Shown: one piece after another, positions 16,701 to 27,107 of the stretch
How positions within the stretch are numbered: position 1 is the first letter of the stretch
Layout of the letters: each line of letters begins with the position of its first letter
Assembly (NCBI GenBank): GCA_019113675.1
Contig: DXHA01000077.1
Span: forward strand, 1-41,056
Length of the DNA stretch: 41,056 nucleotides
Source of the DNA: Candidatus Yaniella excrementigallinarum
GTDB taxonomy: Bacteria > Actinomycetota > Actinomycetes > Actinomycetales > Micrococcaceae
Reading direction: 5' to 3'
Notes under the pieces: generated by a model
What the model was told of the DNA's origin: nothing
Database searches by the model: none
What the model saw: the letters and a program-made list of their open reading frames with translations, nothing else
Position numbers and translations under genes: made by a program

Positions 16701-16877
16701 GAACTGCAACAAAATGTCACGTTCAGATAACGATTGGTTGAATATAACCGTTACATTCCCTCATAGATCCGCATGCTGGTGCAGAAGAAAGAATATAACA
16801 TTGCGTGATATTCACGATCGGAATGCCATCGTTACCGTTTTGATTCAAGCTCTAGCGTGTGCAATATCACGATTTGA

Positions 16878-17609
16878 TTACTTAGCTCGTGCCACTCGCA
16901 CATGGGCCGCGGTATCTTCAGAAATTTCTAAACCAAGATCGGAAAAATCTTGTACGTCACCGGGTAGCTCTGGACCGGGCTCGATAGTTCGCACCGCAAC
17001 ATAGCCGTCCGATGGCTCAGCGACCAAGATAGCACCTGGTTGAATACCTGCGGCTGCAAACTGGGTAAGTAACTCTGGATCAGTCTGGATTGCTTCGGTA
17101 AGCACTTTTACTTCAAAAGTTCCAGCTTCTTCCAGCGCTACCGTTAATGGCTGCCCCTCATAACGCGTAGGTTTTAATCCGGTTTCAGGCCCGCCAAGTT
17201 GTTCCAATAAAGGAATTTGATTACCAAACGGTGAGTTCAATGGCGAATTTAATAGAATCATCAAGCGAGCTTCCACTTGATCACTCATCACATGTTCCCA
17301 GCGGCAAGCTTCCTCGTGGACATAGGGCCAATCCAAACCAATCACATCAGCAAGTAACCGTTCGGCCAACCGATGTTTGCGCATTACTGTCGCTGCAGAA
17401 GTGAGACCTTGTTCGGTTAGCTCGAGGCGACGATCCGAAGCCACATGCAATAGTCCGTCACGCTCCATGCGAGCCACAGTTTGGGAAACCGTGGGACCAG
17501 AATGCTCCAAACGCTCAGCGATTCGTGCCCGTAAAGGCGCGATACCTTCTTCCATCAGCTCATAGATGGTGCGTAAGTACATTTCCGTTGTATCAATGAG
17601 ATCCGTCAC
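16878..17609 (-). CDS. ideR: Iron-dependent repressor, DtxR/IdeR family
   Basis: The 243-aa DtxR/IdeR orthologue senses Fe(II) and represses iron uptake while switching on storage. Residues 1-73 form the winged HTH ('ARIAERLEHSGPTVSQTVARME'), 74-140 the dimerisation domain and about 160-240 an SH3-like domain. Every metal ligand is at the family-standard position: Met10, Cys102, Glu105 and His106 of the primary site, and His79, Glu83 and His98 of the ancillary site. Numbering without gaps relative to DtxR makes the assignment secure. It lies between serC (divergent) and the NlpC/P60 gene. A likely target in this window is dps; the VIT1-type transporter is a second candidate. Confidence 0.96.
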   Translation of the reverse strand: MTDLIDTTEMYLRTIYELMEEGIAPLRARIAERLEHSGPTVSQTVARMERDGLLHVASDRRLELTEQGLTSAATVMRKHRLAERLLADVIGLDWPYVHEEACRWEHVMSDQVEARLMILLNSPLNSPFGNQIPLLEQLGGPETGLKPTRYEGQPLTVALEEAGTFEVKVLTEAIQTDPELLTQFAAAGIQPGAILVAEPSDGYVAVRTIEPGPELPGDVQDFSDLGLEISEDTAAHVRVARAK

Positions 17610-17702
17610 TGCCCATGTTCCTTTATCTGCGTTGCGGCATATCCCGCCTGGGACTAATAATCCACATTTATCATACGTTCGGTGAGCGTTAACGACTAGA
17701 AT

Positions 17703-17711
17703 TTATCCACA
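17703..17711 (+). promoter_or_regulatory. Perfect DnaA box in the ideR-serC intergenic region
   Basis: TTATCCACA matches the DnaA consensus exactly and is followed by GGCT. The 13-mer TTATCCACAGGCT recurs at 22799. It lies about 90 nt from ideR and 135 nt from serC. Confidence 0.45.
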
Positions 17712-17814
17712 GGCTTTCGCGATAGGCACTCGATTCGTGCAGATAAGCATAAAAGTGAGTTCACATGTTGGCTTATTATGATGTTTTATACCATTTGCCA
17801 TCCACAATGGATAG

Positions 17815-18969
<1,155 letters not shown>

Positions 18970-18986
18970 AAACGACTCGTGCCGTT

Positions 18987-19044
18987 ATAGTTTTCGGCGC
19001 CGCTAATGGTAGGTCAACCTACGCGATAGCGGCGCCGAAACTAT
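18987..19044. terminator. Strong bidirectional terminator between serC and the DUF3027 gene
   Basis: A long inverted repeat, ATAGTTTTCGGCGCCGCTA with TAGCGGCGCCGAAACTAT, carries an inner GGTAGGT/ACCTAC and is followed by TTTTG. It lies between convergent genes and serves both. Confidence 0.85.
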
Positions 19045-19071
19045 TTTGATCTACCGCTAGTTATGCTGTGA

Positions 19072-19701
19072 TCAAGCCTTGGGGTCTTTATCCTTATTCC
19101 CCTTTTGCTGCTTTTTACGACGTGCCGCTTGCTGTTTGGCTCGCCGACGTTTGGCCTCACGGCGTGCTTGTTTATTCGTTTCAGTCGAATCGCTAGCTGG
19201 GCTTTCAGTCTCGACTGTATCGTGTTTGGCTTCGGGCTCGGTTAAACCGGCTTCTTCAAGAGCTTTAGACGGATCCTCCCCGGCAGCAATAGCTTCCAAC
19301 CGGATGCGCTCTTCTTGGGAGGCACGTTCCATCCAGGGCACCCATTCTGGCGACAGAATAGCGTCGTCACCGGGCAGCATACCGGTCTCACATACGGTAA
19401 CGCTTTTAGACCGTGGGGCACGGGCTAACGTAGCGAAAAACTCCCAGCCACCATAACCACGCACCTTGGCAGCAAACCGATGAGTCACCACCCGTTCGTC
19501 GTCGGCAACCACACCAATATGATCGCCAATTTCAGCAGCGTCTACAGAGTCCAGAATGGCACTTCGTGCAACACCTGTAGCTTCAGCCAACGTAGCATCC
19601 ATGCGGGGTTTGCGTTCTACAGATCGCGGCGGTCCGAACGTAACCCAACCGGGCTCGGCCTCCAAGGCGGTGTCATGTTGTCTATCAGGCATCAAATGCA
19701 T
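19072..19701 (-). CDS. DUF3027 family protein
   Basis: This 209-aa protein is of the actinobacterial DUF3027 family. The conserved core includes 'IGDHIGVVADDERVVTHRF', 'YGGWEFFATLARAPRSKSVTV' and 'LLPG'-like 'MLPGDDAILSPEWVPW', followed by a Lys/Arg-rich tail (about residues 178-209) suited to nucleic-acid binding. Its molecular role is unknown. The start overlaps the end of the cold-shock-domain gene by 17 nt (ATG at 19701 with AGAAGGG 6 nt upstream), so the two are translationally coupled; this pairing suggests a joint RNA-related job. It converges with serC. Confidence 0.85.
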   Translation of the reverse strand: MHLMPDRQHDTALEAEPGWVTFGPPRSVERKPRMDATLAEATGVARSAILDSVDAAEIGDHIGVVADDERVVTHRFAAKVRGYGGWEFFATLARAPRSKSVTVCETGMLPGDDAILSPEWVPWMERASQEERIRLEAIAAGEDPSKALEEAGLTEPEAKHDTVETESPASDSTETNKQARREAKRRRAKQQAARRKKQQKGNKDKDPKA

Positions 19702-20068
19702 CAGCCACCCTTCTCATAATCGTGGCCATTTGTTCGGCTTGGCGAGCAGCTGGATAACGCCCGGAACGCAAGCCGGTGGAAGCAGTGTCGAGCATACGGA
19801 TCAGATCGTCGACGATGGCTGCCATATCCTGAGCCTTTGGTCGGGTGGCGCGCACCACTGACGGGAGCTTATCCAATAACTCCACAGACAAGGCTTGGGG
19901 TCCGCGTCGGGAATCAGCGATTCCAAATTCCACGCGCGTACCTGGACGCAATTGGCTGACACCTTCGGGCAGCGCTGACGCTGGCAAATGGATGTCGTTG
20001 CCCTCATCCGTGGTGATAAACCCAAAGCCTTTATTATGATCGTAAAATTTCACTCTGCCGGTTGGCAT
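19685..20068 (-). CDS. Cold-shock-domain protein with C-terminal extension
   Basis: The 127-aa protein has a cold-shock (OB-fold, RNA/ssDNA-binding) domain at residues 1-66 with RNP1 'KGFGFIT' and a second strand motif 'DIHLPASAL'. A helical extension of about 60 residues follows ('AQDMAAIVDDLIRMLDTAS...') that ordinary 67-aa Csp proteins lack. RNP2 is altered: the usual 'VFVH' reads 'IHLP'. ATG at 20068 is preceded by GAAGGAAATG. It is coupled to DUF3027 downstream. A stable hairpin lies in its presumed leader (20107-20149). It is an RNA chaperone or regulator by inference. Confidence 0.87.
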   Translation of the reverse strand: MPTGRVKFYDHNKGFGFITTDEGNDIHLPASALPEGVSQLRPGTRVEFGIADSRRGPQALSVELLDKLPSVVRATRPKAQDMAAIVDDLIRMLDTASTGLRSGRYPAARQAEQMATIMRRVADAFDA

Positions 20069-20106
20069 GTATGGTCATTTCCTTCGTGACGGACATCATT
20101 CACAAA

Positions 20107-20149
20107 GGGTTCCCGTCACGCACCCATTTTCGTGCGGTTACGGGAACCC
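20107..20149 (-). promoter_or_regulatory. Hairpin in the leader of the cold-shock-domain gene
   Basis: GGGTTCCCGT pairs perfectly with ACGGGAACCC, with an inner CACG/CGTG pair, 38 nt or more upstream of the cold-shock start. In the gene's sense it is followed by TTTG. It sits between divergent genes, so it is not an obvious terminator for either; a temperature- or protein-responsive leader or an attenuator is possible. Confidence 0.4.
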
Positions 20150-20226
20150 CAAAAGCCTATACCAGGCAAGTATACCGGCAAACCCGCTTAGCCTTCGCAA
20201 ACAGTCCTGCCCCTGTGCTGCAAGCG

Positions 20227-20232
20227 TAGAAT
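20227..20232 (+). promoter_or_regulatory. -10 box of a probable leaderless promoter
   Basis: TAGAAT stands 7 nt before the ATG at 20240. An earlier in-frame ATG at 20234 would be only 1 nt after the box and is therefore unlikely to be the start. Confidence 0.5.
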
Positions 20233-20239
20233 TATGGTC

Positions 20240-20491
20240 ATGAGACCAGATGAACATAAAAGCCTCGACGCGATGCCCTCTTGGATTAACGTTGTGCTGT
20301 GGAGCGGTGTGGCTATTGTCGTGACCTCCTTTTTGGCGGTGGTTGGCGTATTAGTTTATTATTTCGCCGACGCCACACCAACCACCTGGCTATTCTGGTT
20401 AGCACTGTTGGCATTCCCGACCGGCTTCATATTTCTCCTTGTTGCCCTAGTGGGCAACGTTATAGTGCGCCGCAAACAACAACATTCCTAG
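20240..20491 (+). CDS. Small two-helix membrane protein
   Basis: The 83-aa protein has a short polar N-terminus (MRPDEHKSLD), a transmembrane helix near residues 17-43 ('VVLWSGVAIVVTSFLAVVGV'), a short 'DATPTT' turn, a second helix at 50-74 and a basic tail VRRKQQ. The topology suggests both ends are cytoplasmic. The family is not recognised. It lies 57 nt before the response-regulator gene, which has its own -10 box, so co-transcription is not required. Start chosen by the leaderless promoter. Confidence 0.65.
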   Translation: MRPDEHKSLDAMPSWINVVLWSGVAIVVTSFLAVVGVLVYYFADATPTTWLFWLALLAFPTGFIFLLVALVGNVIVRRKQQHS

Positions 20492-20536
20492 CAATGCACT
20501 CAGCAAATACCCAGTAAACGTTCAGGTTAGTTTTTT

Positions 20537-20542
20537 TACAAT
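20537..20542 (+). promoter_or_regulatory. -10 box of a probable leaderless promoter (response regulator)
   Basis: TACAAT lies exactly 6 nt before the ATG at 20549, after a run of seven T. No Shine-Dalgarno is present. Confidence 0.6.
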
Positions 20543-20548
20543 AGATGC

Positions 20549-21256
20549 ATGACGTCGCAAACTTTTGAAGCAAAACTCTTAGTCGTCGATGACGAACCCA
20601 ATATTCGCGAACTACTATCTACCTCGCTGCGCTTTGCCGGATTTGATGTAATAGCAGCAGCAAACGGCCGCGAAGCACTCGAAGCCGCCGAAACTCAAAA
20701 TCCAGACCTGGCGGTACTCGACGTCATGTTGCCGGATATGGACGGTTTCACTGTAACTCGCAAACTGCGGGCCACTGGACGCCACTTCCCGGTCGTTTTT
20801 TTGACAGCCCGAGATGAGACCGAAGATAAGGTCACCGGTTTGACCGTGGGCGGCGATGACTACGTAACCAAGCCATTTAGTCTTGATGAAGTAGTCGCCC
20901 GTATCCGTGCAGTGCTCCGTCGCACCGCACCCGCAGATGACGATGAAGCCATCCTGATGGTTGATGATCTAGAACTCGATGACGACGCCCACGAAGTCCG
21001 CCGTAGTGGAGATATCATCGATCTATCCCCCACCGAGTTCAAACTGTTGCGATACCTCATGATGAACCCCAACCGGGTATTGTCCAAGGCTCAAATCTTG
21101 GATCACGTATGGGAATATGATTTCAACGGTGATGCCTCGATCGTGGAATCATACATTTCATATTTGCGACGTAAGATCGACATCGGCGATCGTCCAAAAA
21201 TGATTCACACCAAGCGCGGTGTCGGCTACCTATTGCGCACCCAAGACAAACGCTAA
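20549..21256 (+). CDS. OmpR/PhoP-type response regulator
   Basis: The 235-aa two-component regulator has a receiver domain at residues 8-125 with acidic pair D14-D15, phospho-acceptor Asp58 ('AVLDVMLPDMDG'), Thr in 'FLTARD' and Lys in 'VTKPF'. A winged-helix OmpR domain follows at about 135-232 ('LSPTEFKLLRYLM', 'VESYISYLRRKI', 'RGVGYLLR'). It resembles mycobacterial PhoP and its paralogues more than MtrA, but orthology is not asserted. The stop codon abuts the kinase ATG, so the pair is an operon. Stimulus unknown. Confidence 0.93.
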   Translation: MTSQTFEAKLLVVDDEPNIRELLSTSLRFAGFDVIAAANGREALEAAETQNPDLAVLDVMLPDMDGFTVTRKLRATGRHFPVVFLTARDETEDKVTGLTVGGDDYVTKPFSLDEVVARIRAVLRRTAPADDDEAILMVDDLELDDDAHEVRRSGDIIDLSPTEFKLLRYLMMNPNRVLSKAQILDHVWEYDFNGDASIVESYISYLRRKIDIGDRPKMIHTKRGVGYLLRTQDKR

Positions 21257-22798
21257 ATGGCTAAGCCCAAACCGCTGCAATGGATAGCCCGCACATGGCA
21301 GGCTACCTCGCTGCGAACCCAACTGACTCTTATCACCGGGGTGCTTATGGCCATCACCGTGGCCACCACCGCCCTCCTGACTGCTTCGCTATATCGGCAG
21401 GAATTGGTCCGCCAGATTGACGAAGATATCTTCACCAACCGACATAATGTGTCGATGTTTCTGACTTCCATGGGCTCCGCAGGGCCCTACGATACTGGTA
21501 GCTTTCAACAAACCATCGTCCGATTTTACGGGGAGTCCTGGGATGACGAAGGCAACGTCATATCGCGCATTCACGCTGAAGGCTCCGATGTTCCTGATAT
21601 CCAACGGATGACTGCAGAACAAGCCGCTGAGCATGGCTCATCGGCTTTTGTCGTGCCCGGACTTGGAGACCCACAAAGTCAATGGCGGGTGCAGATTTAT
21701 CGTTTGGAATCCGATAGCGGTACCGTAGCCATCGCTCTACCGCTTGAACCGGTTGAACGTTCCGTGGAGCGAGTGACCACATTGGTCATTACCATCGGTT
21801 TATTAGCCACCTTGGTTGTTACCCTAATTGCCTACGGGCTGGTCACCACCGCGTTTCGTCCGCTCAACCGGGTTGAACGCACCGCCGCGGGAATTGCCGC
21901 AGGCGACTTATCCAAACGCGTACCGCCCGGGGCCCCAGATACCGAAGTGGGTCGACTATCACGCTCGCTCAACGCCATGTTGGCTCACATTGAGATTGCC
22001 TTCCGGGCCAATGAAGAATCCGAAGAACGGATGCGGCGATTTGTCCAAGATGCCTCCCACGAGCTGCGCACACCGCTGGTCACTATCCGTGGTTTCTCCG
22101 AGCTCTATCGCCATGGTGCCCTGTCCAATGAACAAGACGTCGGCACCGCCATGGACCGTATTGAATCTGAAGCAAAGCGGATGACCCAGCTTGTTGAAGA
22201 TCTCCTCACTCTGGCGCGGTTAGATGAACAGCGCACTATAGATTATCAGCCCATTGATCTATTTGGTTTGGCTTCCGATCTTGTCGTAGATACTCGCGCA
22301 ACCGCACCTGACCGCAACATCACTCTGACTGGCCTAGATGGTGTTTCGTCACCGCAGCCTGCCCCAACCATCGGCGACTCTGACCGTCTCCGCCAAGTCA
22401 TCTCAAATCTTATGACCAATGTCCTGCGCTATACGCCCGAAGGCACAGACATTGAAATCGCAGTGGGTACGGATAATTCCCAACCCGACCAAACCGATCA
22501 TACCGGTGAAACATTCATGTCCTCGGTCATTAAAATTCGCGATCACGGTCCAGGAATCTCTGCTGAAGACGCCGAAAAGATTTTCCAGCGGTTCTACCGG
22601 GCCGATACTTCACGGCATAGAGATACCGGCGGCAGTGGGCTTGGTTTAGCTATCGTCGCCGGTATCATCAGTCAACATCAGGGTACTGTCCGCCACGAAG
22701 AAACCCCAGGGGGTGGAGCGACTATGGTCGTTCAACTGCCCTACCACCCGCTGGATGACGACGATGACCCATCCCCAGAAGTCTTCGACGACGAATAA
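21257..22798 (+). CDS. Sensor histidine kinase, partner of the preceding regulator
   Basis: The 513-aa membrane kinase has TM1 near residues 21-45, an extracytoplasmic sensor of about 125 residues (47-172), TM2 at about 173-197 and a HAMP domain at 197-255. HisKA carries phospho-acceptor His268 ('DASHELRTP'), and the HATPase has an N box 'NLMTNVLRYTPEG', G1 'DHGPGIS', F box 'FQRFYRAD' and G2 'GGSGLGLAIV'. The C-terminal tail is strongly acidic (DDDDDPSPEVFDDE). ATG follows directly on the regulator's TAA, so translation is coupled. The sensor domain gives no clue to the ligand. Confidence 0.94.
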   Translation: MAKPKPLQWIARTWQATSLRTQLTLITGVLMAITVATTALLTASLYRQELVRQIDEDIFTNRHNVSMFLTSMGSAGPYDTGSFQQTIVRFYGESWDDEGNVISRIHAEGSDVPDIQRMTAEQAAEHGSSAFVVPGLGDPQSQWRVQIYRLESDSGTVAIALPLEPVERSVERVTTLVITIGLLATLVVTLIAYGLVTTAFRPLNRVERTAAGIAAGDLSKRVPPGAPDTEVGRLSRSLNAMLAHIEIAFRANEESEERMRRFVQDASHELRTPLVTIRGFSELYRHGALSNEQDVGTAMDRIESEAKRMTQLVEDLLTLARLDEQRTIDYQPIDLFGLASDLVVDTRATAPDRNITLTGLDGVSSPQPAPTIGDSDRLRQVISNLMTNVLRYTPEGTDIEIAVGTDNSQPDQTDHTGETFMSSVIKIRDHGPGISAEDAEKIFQRFYRADTSRHRDTGGSGLGLAIVAGIISQHQGTVRHEETPGGGATMVVQLPYHPLDDDDDPSPEVFDDE

Positions 22799-22807
22799 TT
22801 ATCCACA
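22799..22807 (+). promoter_or_regulatory. Perfect DnaA box downstream of the kinase gene
   Basis: TTATCCACA begins at the base after the kinase stop codon and continues GGCT, matching the 13-mer at 17703. It lies about 100 nt before the WXG100 start, near that gene's likely promoter (a TAGGCT about 55 nt before its ATG). Confidence 0.45.
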
Positions 22808-22901
22808 GGCTGTAAGTACCAATCCAATAGCTTTCCGATTTTCTCTAGGCTAGCCGTACTTCATCACAACCCGTGATGACACTCGTTTCAAGGAGAACTG
22901 T

Positions 22902-23192
22902 ATGGCTCGTATCCAAATTGACGTTCAAGAACTCTTTGCCAAAGCCAATGGAGTCCAAGCCACCGCCGACCGTATTCAATCAGAAGTTAGTAGTATGGAT
23001 GCTCAACTACGTCAGCTCCAAGAATCGTGGGTGGGACAAGCATCCTCAAATTTCCAATCCGTCGTGACGGAATGGCGCAGCACTCAGCAGCGTGTAGAAG
23101 AGTCACTTCGCTCGATCCGCGATGCCATGCAGCATGCTGGTCAACAATATGAATCAACCGAACAGGCCAACGCCGCAATGTTCCGTGGATAA
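22902..23192 (+). CDS. WXG100-family (ESAT-6-like) secreted protein
   Basis: This 96-aa helical-hairpin protein has the WXG turn at residues 43-45 (W-V-G in 'ESWVGQASSNFQ') and heptad-like amphipathic helices before and after it. That is the size and pattern of EsxA/CFP-10-like substrates of type VII secretion. No C-terminal YxxxD/E signal is obvious: 'YESTEQANAAMF' contains Tyr at about 84 followed by E, giving only a loose match. No EccC-type ATPase, mycosin or second WXG gene lies nearby, so it would depend on a secretion locus elsewhere. ATG at 22902 has AAGGAG 7 nt upstream. Confidence 0.9.
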   Translation: MARIQIDVQELFAKANGVQATADRIQSEVSSMDAQLRQLQESWVGQASSNFQSVVTEWRSTQQRVEESLRSIRDAMQHAGQQYESTEQANAAMFRG

Positions 23193-23251
23193 AGGGCACA
23201 CCAGCTTTCACCTTGTAGCTCGAGGTCGCACAGGGTGAAAGGTTTGGTGGG

Positions 23252-23257
23252 TAGGCT
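23252..23257 (+). promoter_or_regulatory. -10 box of a probable leaderless promoter (DUF4031-HD gene)
   Basis: TAGGCT lies exactly 6 nt before the ATG at 23264, identical to the boxes at 446 and 28076. Confidence 0.6.
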
Positions 23258-23263
23258 GTAACC

Positions 23264-24196
23264 ATGACCGTTCTGATCGACCCCGCGCGGTGGCCGGCAC
23301 ATGGCACTGTGTTTTCTCACCTAGTGTCTGATGAATCACTAGAAGAACTGCACGCTTTTGCCCGTGCAACCGGGGTCCCGGCAAATGCCTTTGACGGTGA
23401 TCACTACGATGTTCCTGTGAACATGTATGAAGCACTCGTATCGGCCGGGGCCGTTGAGGTATCAGGCTCCGAATTGGTAAGGCGGCTTGTGAAATCAGGG
23501 CTTCGCATCACAGCAGCAGAACGGACATCAAAACTTGAGAAAATTCTTCACCAGCGCTTTGCCCGAATGTTTCCGAACACCTCAGAACTGGACCGTGATC
23601 CAATTTGTGATGCGCTATTAGAACGATGGGGTGAAGAGCATCGTCATTATCATGATCTAGCCCATTTAATGTCAGTACTCAAAAATATTGACTATCTGGA
23701 ACGCCAAGGCGAACCCATGGGCCCATTTCCCCGAGCTGTCCGGCTCGCCGGATGGTTTCATGATGCTATCTATCGTGCCGATCCGATGCATCCACCTGGA
23801 CAAGACGAAGAAGATTCGGCACGTCTTGCTGAACGCGTGCTGCCAGAACTTGGGGTCCCGGGGCCAGAAATTCTTGAAACTGCTCGGCTTATTCGACTTA
23901 CGTTTACACATGATCCACGTGACGACGACTTCGCAGGAAAAATTTTATGCGATGCCGATTTGGAAGTTCTAGCCCGAAATAGTGGCGCCTATCAGCGATA
24001 CCGCGAAGCGATTCGCCAAGATTTCAGCAAAATTAATGATGCAGATTTTGCAGTCGGGCGGGAAAAATTCCTTCGTGGGATGTTGGCCCAAAACCCCATT
24101 TTTACTACGCATACGGGACGCCGACGCTGGGAGCGACCAGCACGTAGAAACCTGATGTCTGAGCTCTATCCACGCGGAAGTAAAGTAGCGGACTAG
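23264..24196 (+). CDS. DUF4031 / HD-domain fusion protein
   Basis: In this 310-aa protein residues 1-80 match DUF4031 ('MTVLIDPARWPAHGTVFSHL', 'FDGDHYDVP'), a family found alone in many actinobacteria. Residues 110-290 resemble an HD-type metal phosphohydrolase: 'HRHYHDLAHL' (126-135) and 'WFHDAIYR' with His166-Asp167, then an acidic 'CDADLEVLA'. The order H...HD...D is that of predicted metal-dependent HD phosphohydrolases, so nucleotide or phosphate ester hydrolysis is inferred. A role for DUF4031 is unknown. The stop overlaps that of the convergent SDR gene by 3 nt. Confidence 0.85.
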   Translation: MTVLIDPARWPAHGTVFSHLVSDESLEELHAFARATGVPANAFDGDHYDVPVNMYEALVSAGAVEVSGSELVRRLVKSGLRITAAERTSKLEKILHQRFARMFPNTSELDRDPICDALLERWGEEHRHYHDLAHLMSVLKNIDYLERQGEPMGPFPRAVRLAGWFHDAIYRADPMHPPGQDEEDSARLAERVLPELGVPGPEILETARLIRLTFTHDPRDDDFAGKILCDADLEVLARNSGAYQRYREAIRQDFSKINDADFAVGREKFLRGMLAQNPIFTTHTGRRRWERPARRNLMSELYPRGSKVAD

Positions 24197-25110
24197 GCGG
24201 GGACTTCAGAGTGGCGTCCTACGAAATGGTCCATAGTCGAGTTAATACCGAGCAAATCGCGTATTTGATCGGCCACTGGCACAGGAAGGACGTTGAGCCA
24301 TTTAGCCACTGCCACCGTAACTGGCAAGAATAATTGATTTTTCCCTGCTTCTAGGGTTCGAAAAATTTTCTCAACAGCAGCATCTGGTTCCAGGATCGGA
24401 AGCAGCGCATTTGGAGAACTGGCCCCAGCAAACATGCCCGTGGAAACGTAAAATGGATGTACAGATAATGTGTGAATATTATGTCCGAAGTGCCGCATCT
24501 CAGCACGCAATGATTCGGTAAAGCCATGTGCGGCCCATTTTGAAGCAGCGTAGTCGGTTTGACGAGCTACTCCGGTAAGCGATGCAGCAGAAGCCAACAC
24601 GGTAATCGATCCGAACTGGTTACTAAGCATATTCGGCAAGAATTGTCTGGTTACCCGGTATAATGCCAACGTATTGACCTGGAAAGTATTTGTTACGTCT
24701 TGGTGACTTTGGTCTAAAAATGGTTTGCCGGTAACGACACCGGCATTATGTATCAAAAAGTCCACACCACCGATTCGATGACGTACCGCTTCACCAGCGG
24801 CATCGACGGAACTGTCACTGGCGACATCCACGACATCGTATGAAGCGTCAACCCCGAGAGCCGAAATCTCTTGGACAACCTCAGACACGGTTTCTTCGTT
24901 AATGTCCCACACGACAACATGCGCGGCCGCGCGTTTCGCTGCACCTAGGGCAAGTAGTCTCCCGATACCCGAGCCTGCACCAGTAATCAAGACGGTCTGT
25001 GCGCGCAGCGACATGAGTCGCTCAGCACGCTTGCGATACCATACCCCTGCGGCTCCGATGGTGCCCGCAGTAACCGTGATGTTTCGAACGGCACGAAGAA
25101 ATTTGCCCAC
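24193..25110 (-). CDS. Short-chain dehydrogenase/reductase with N-terminal hydrophobic segment
   Basis: The protein is 305 aa from a GTG at 25110 with AAGGA 6 nt upstream; longer in-frame starts reaching 25221 have no ribosome site and add poorly conserved residues. The Rossmann motif 'TGAGSGIG' is at about 43-50, 'HNAG' follows, the catalytic Ser is in 'LASAAS' and the Tyr-Lys pair in 'DYAASKWAA'. A hydrophobic N-terminal helix (about 10-25) precedes the fold, and a hydrophobic patch lies near the C-terminus ('LPVTVAVAKWLNVLPVPV'), as in membrane-associated SDRs acting on lipid or steroid substrates. Substrate unknown. Converges with DUF4031-HD. Confidence 0.88.
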   Translation of the reverse strand: MGKFLRAVRNITVTAGTIGAAGVWYRKRAERLMSLRAQTVLITGAGSGIGRLLALGAAKRAAAHVVVWDINEETVSEVVQEISALGVDASYDVVDVASDSSVDAAGEAVRHRIGGVDFLIHNAGVVTGKPFLDQSHQDVTNTFQVNTLALYRVTRQFLPNMLSNQFGSITVLASAASLTGVARQTDYAASKWAAHGFTESLRAEMRHFGHNIHTLSVHPFYVSTGMFAGASSPNALLPILEPDAAVEKIFRTLEAGKNQLFLPVTVAVAKWLNVLPVPVADQIRDLLGINSTMDHFVGRHSEVPA

Positions 25111-25259
25111 GAGTGTTCCTTTCAGATCTTCATCGTCATTGTAGCCAGGTTGTGACAAGGTTGAAAAGTAATTGATCTGCTTTAACGCGTTTACCCCGGC
25201 CGCAACGACCGGGGTAAACACAAGATTTAAAGATCTTATAGGGCTTAGGGCAAGCGACC

Positions 25260-26966
<1,707 letters not shown>

Positions 26967-27052
26967 CTATGAACCTAACCGGGTGGCGGCACACAGATTT
27001 CAGCTTATGGTGAGGTAAGTCTTCCAAACCGACTTTGGCAGTCGCGCCTGGA

Positions 27053-27096
27053 GAGTGCTAACTACATTTTTAGCACTCGATTGCCTTGAGTGCAAG
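27053..27096. promoter_or_regulatory. CIRCE heat-shock operator of groL with an extra half-site
   Basis: TTAGCACTC (27070-27078), nine bases, then GAGTGCAAG (27088-27096) form a CIRCE element, the HrcA-binding site; the second arm has two mismatches from GAGTGCTAA. A third arm, GAGTGCTAA at 27053-27061, lies 8 nt on the gene side and can pair perfectly with the first. It lies between groL and the LytR_C gene on the groL side. Confidence 0.8.
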
Positions 27097-27107
27097 TAGC
27101 TAAAGAT

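Noticed and set aside
22902-24196. A type VII secretion locus around the WXG100 gene
   Set aside because: No EccC-type FtsK/SpoIIIE ATPase, EccB/D/E membrane protein, mycosin or partner WXG gene is found nearby; the neighbour is an unrelated DUF4031-HD gene.
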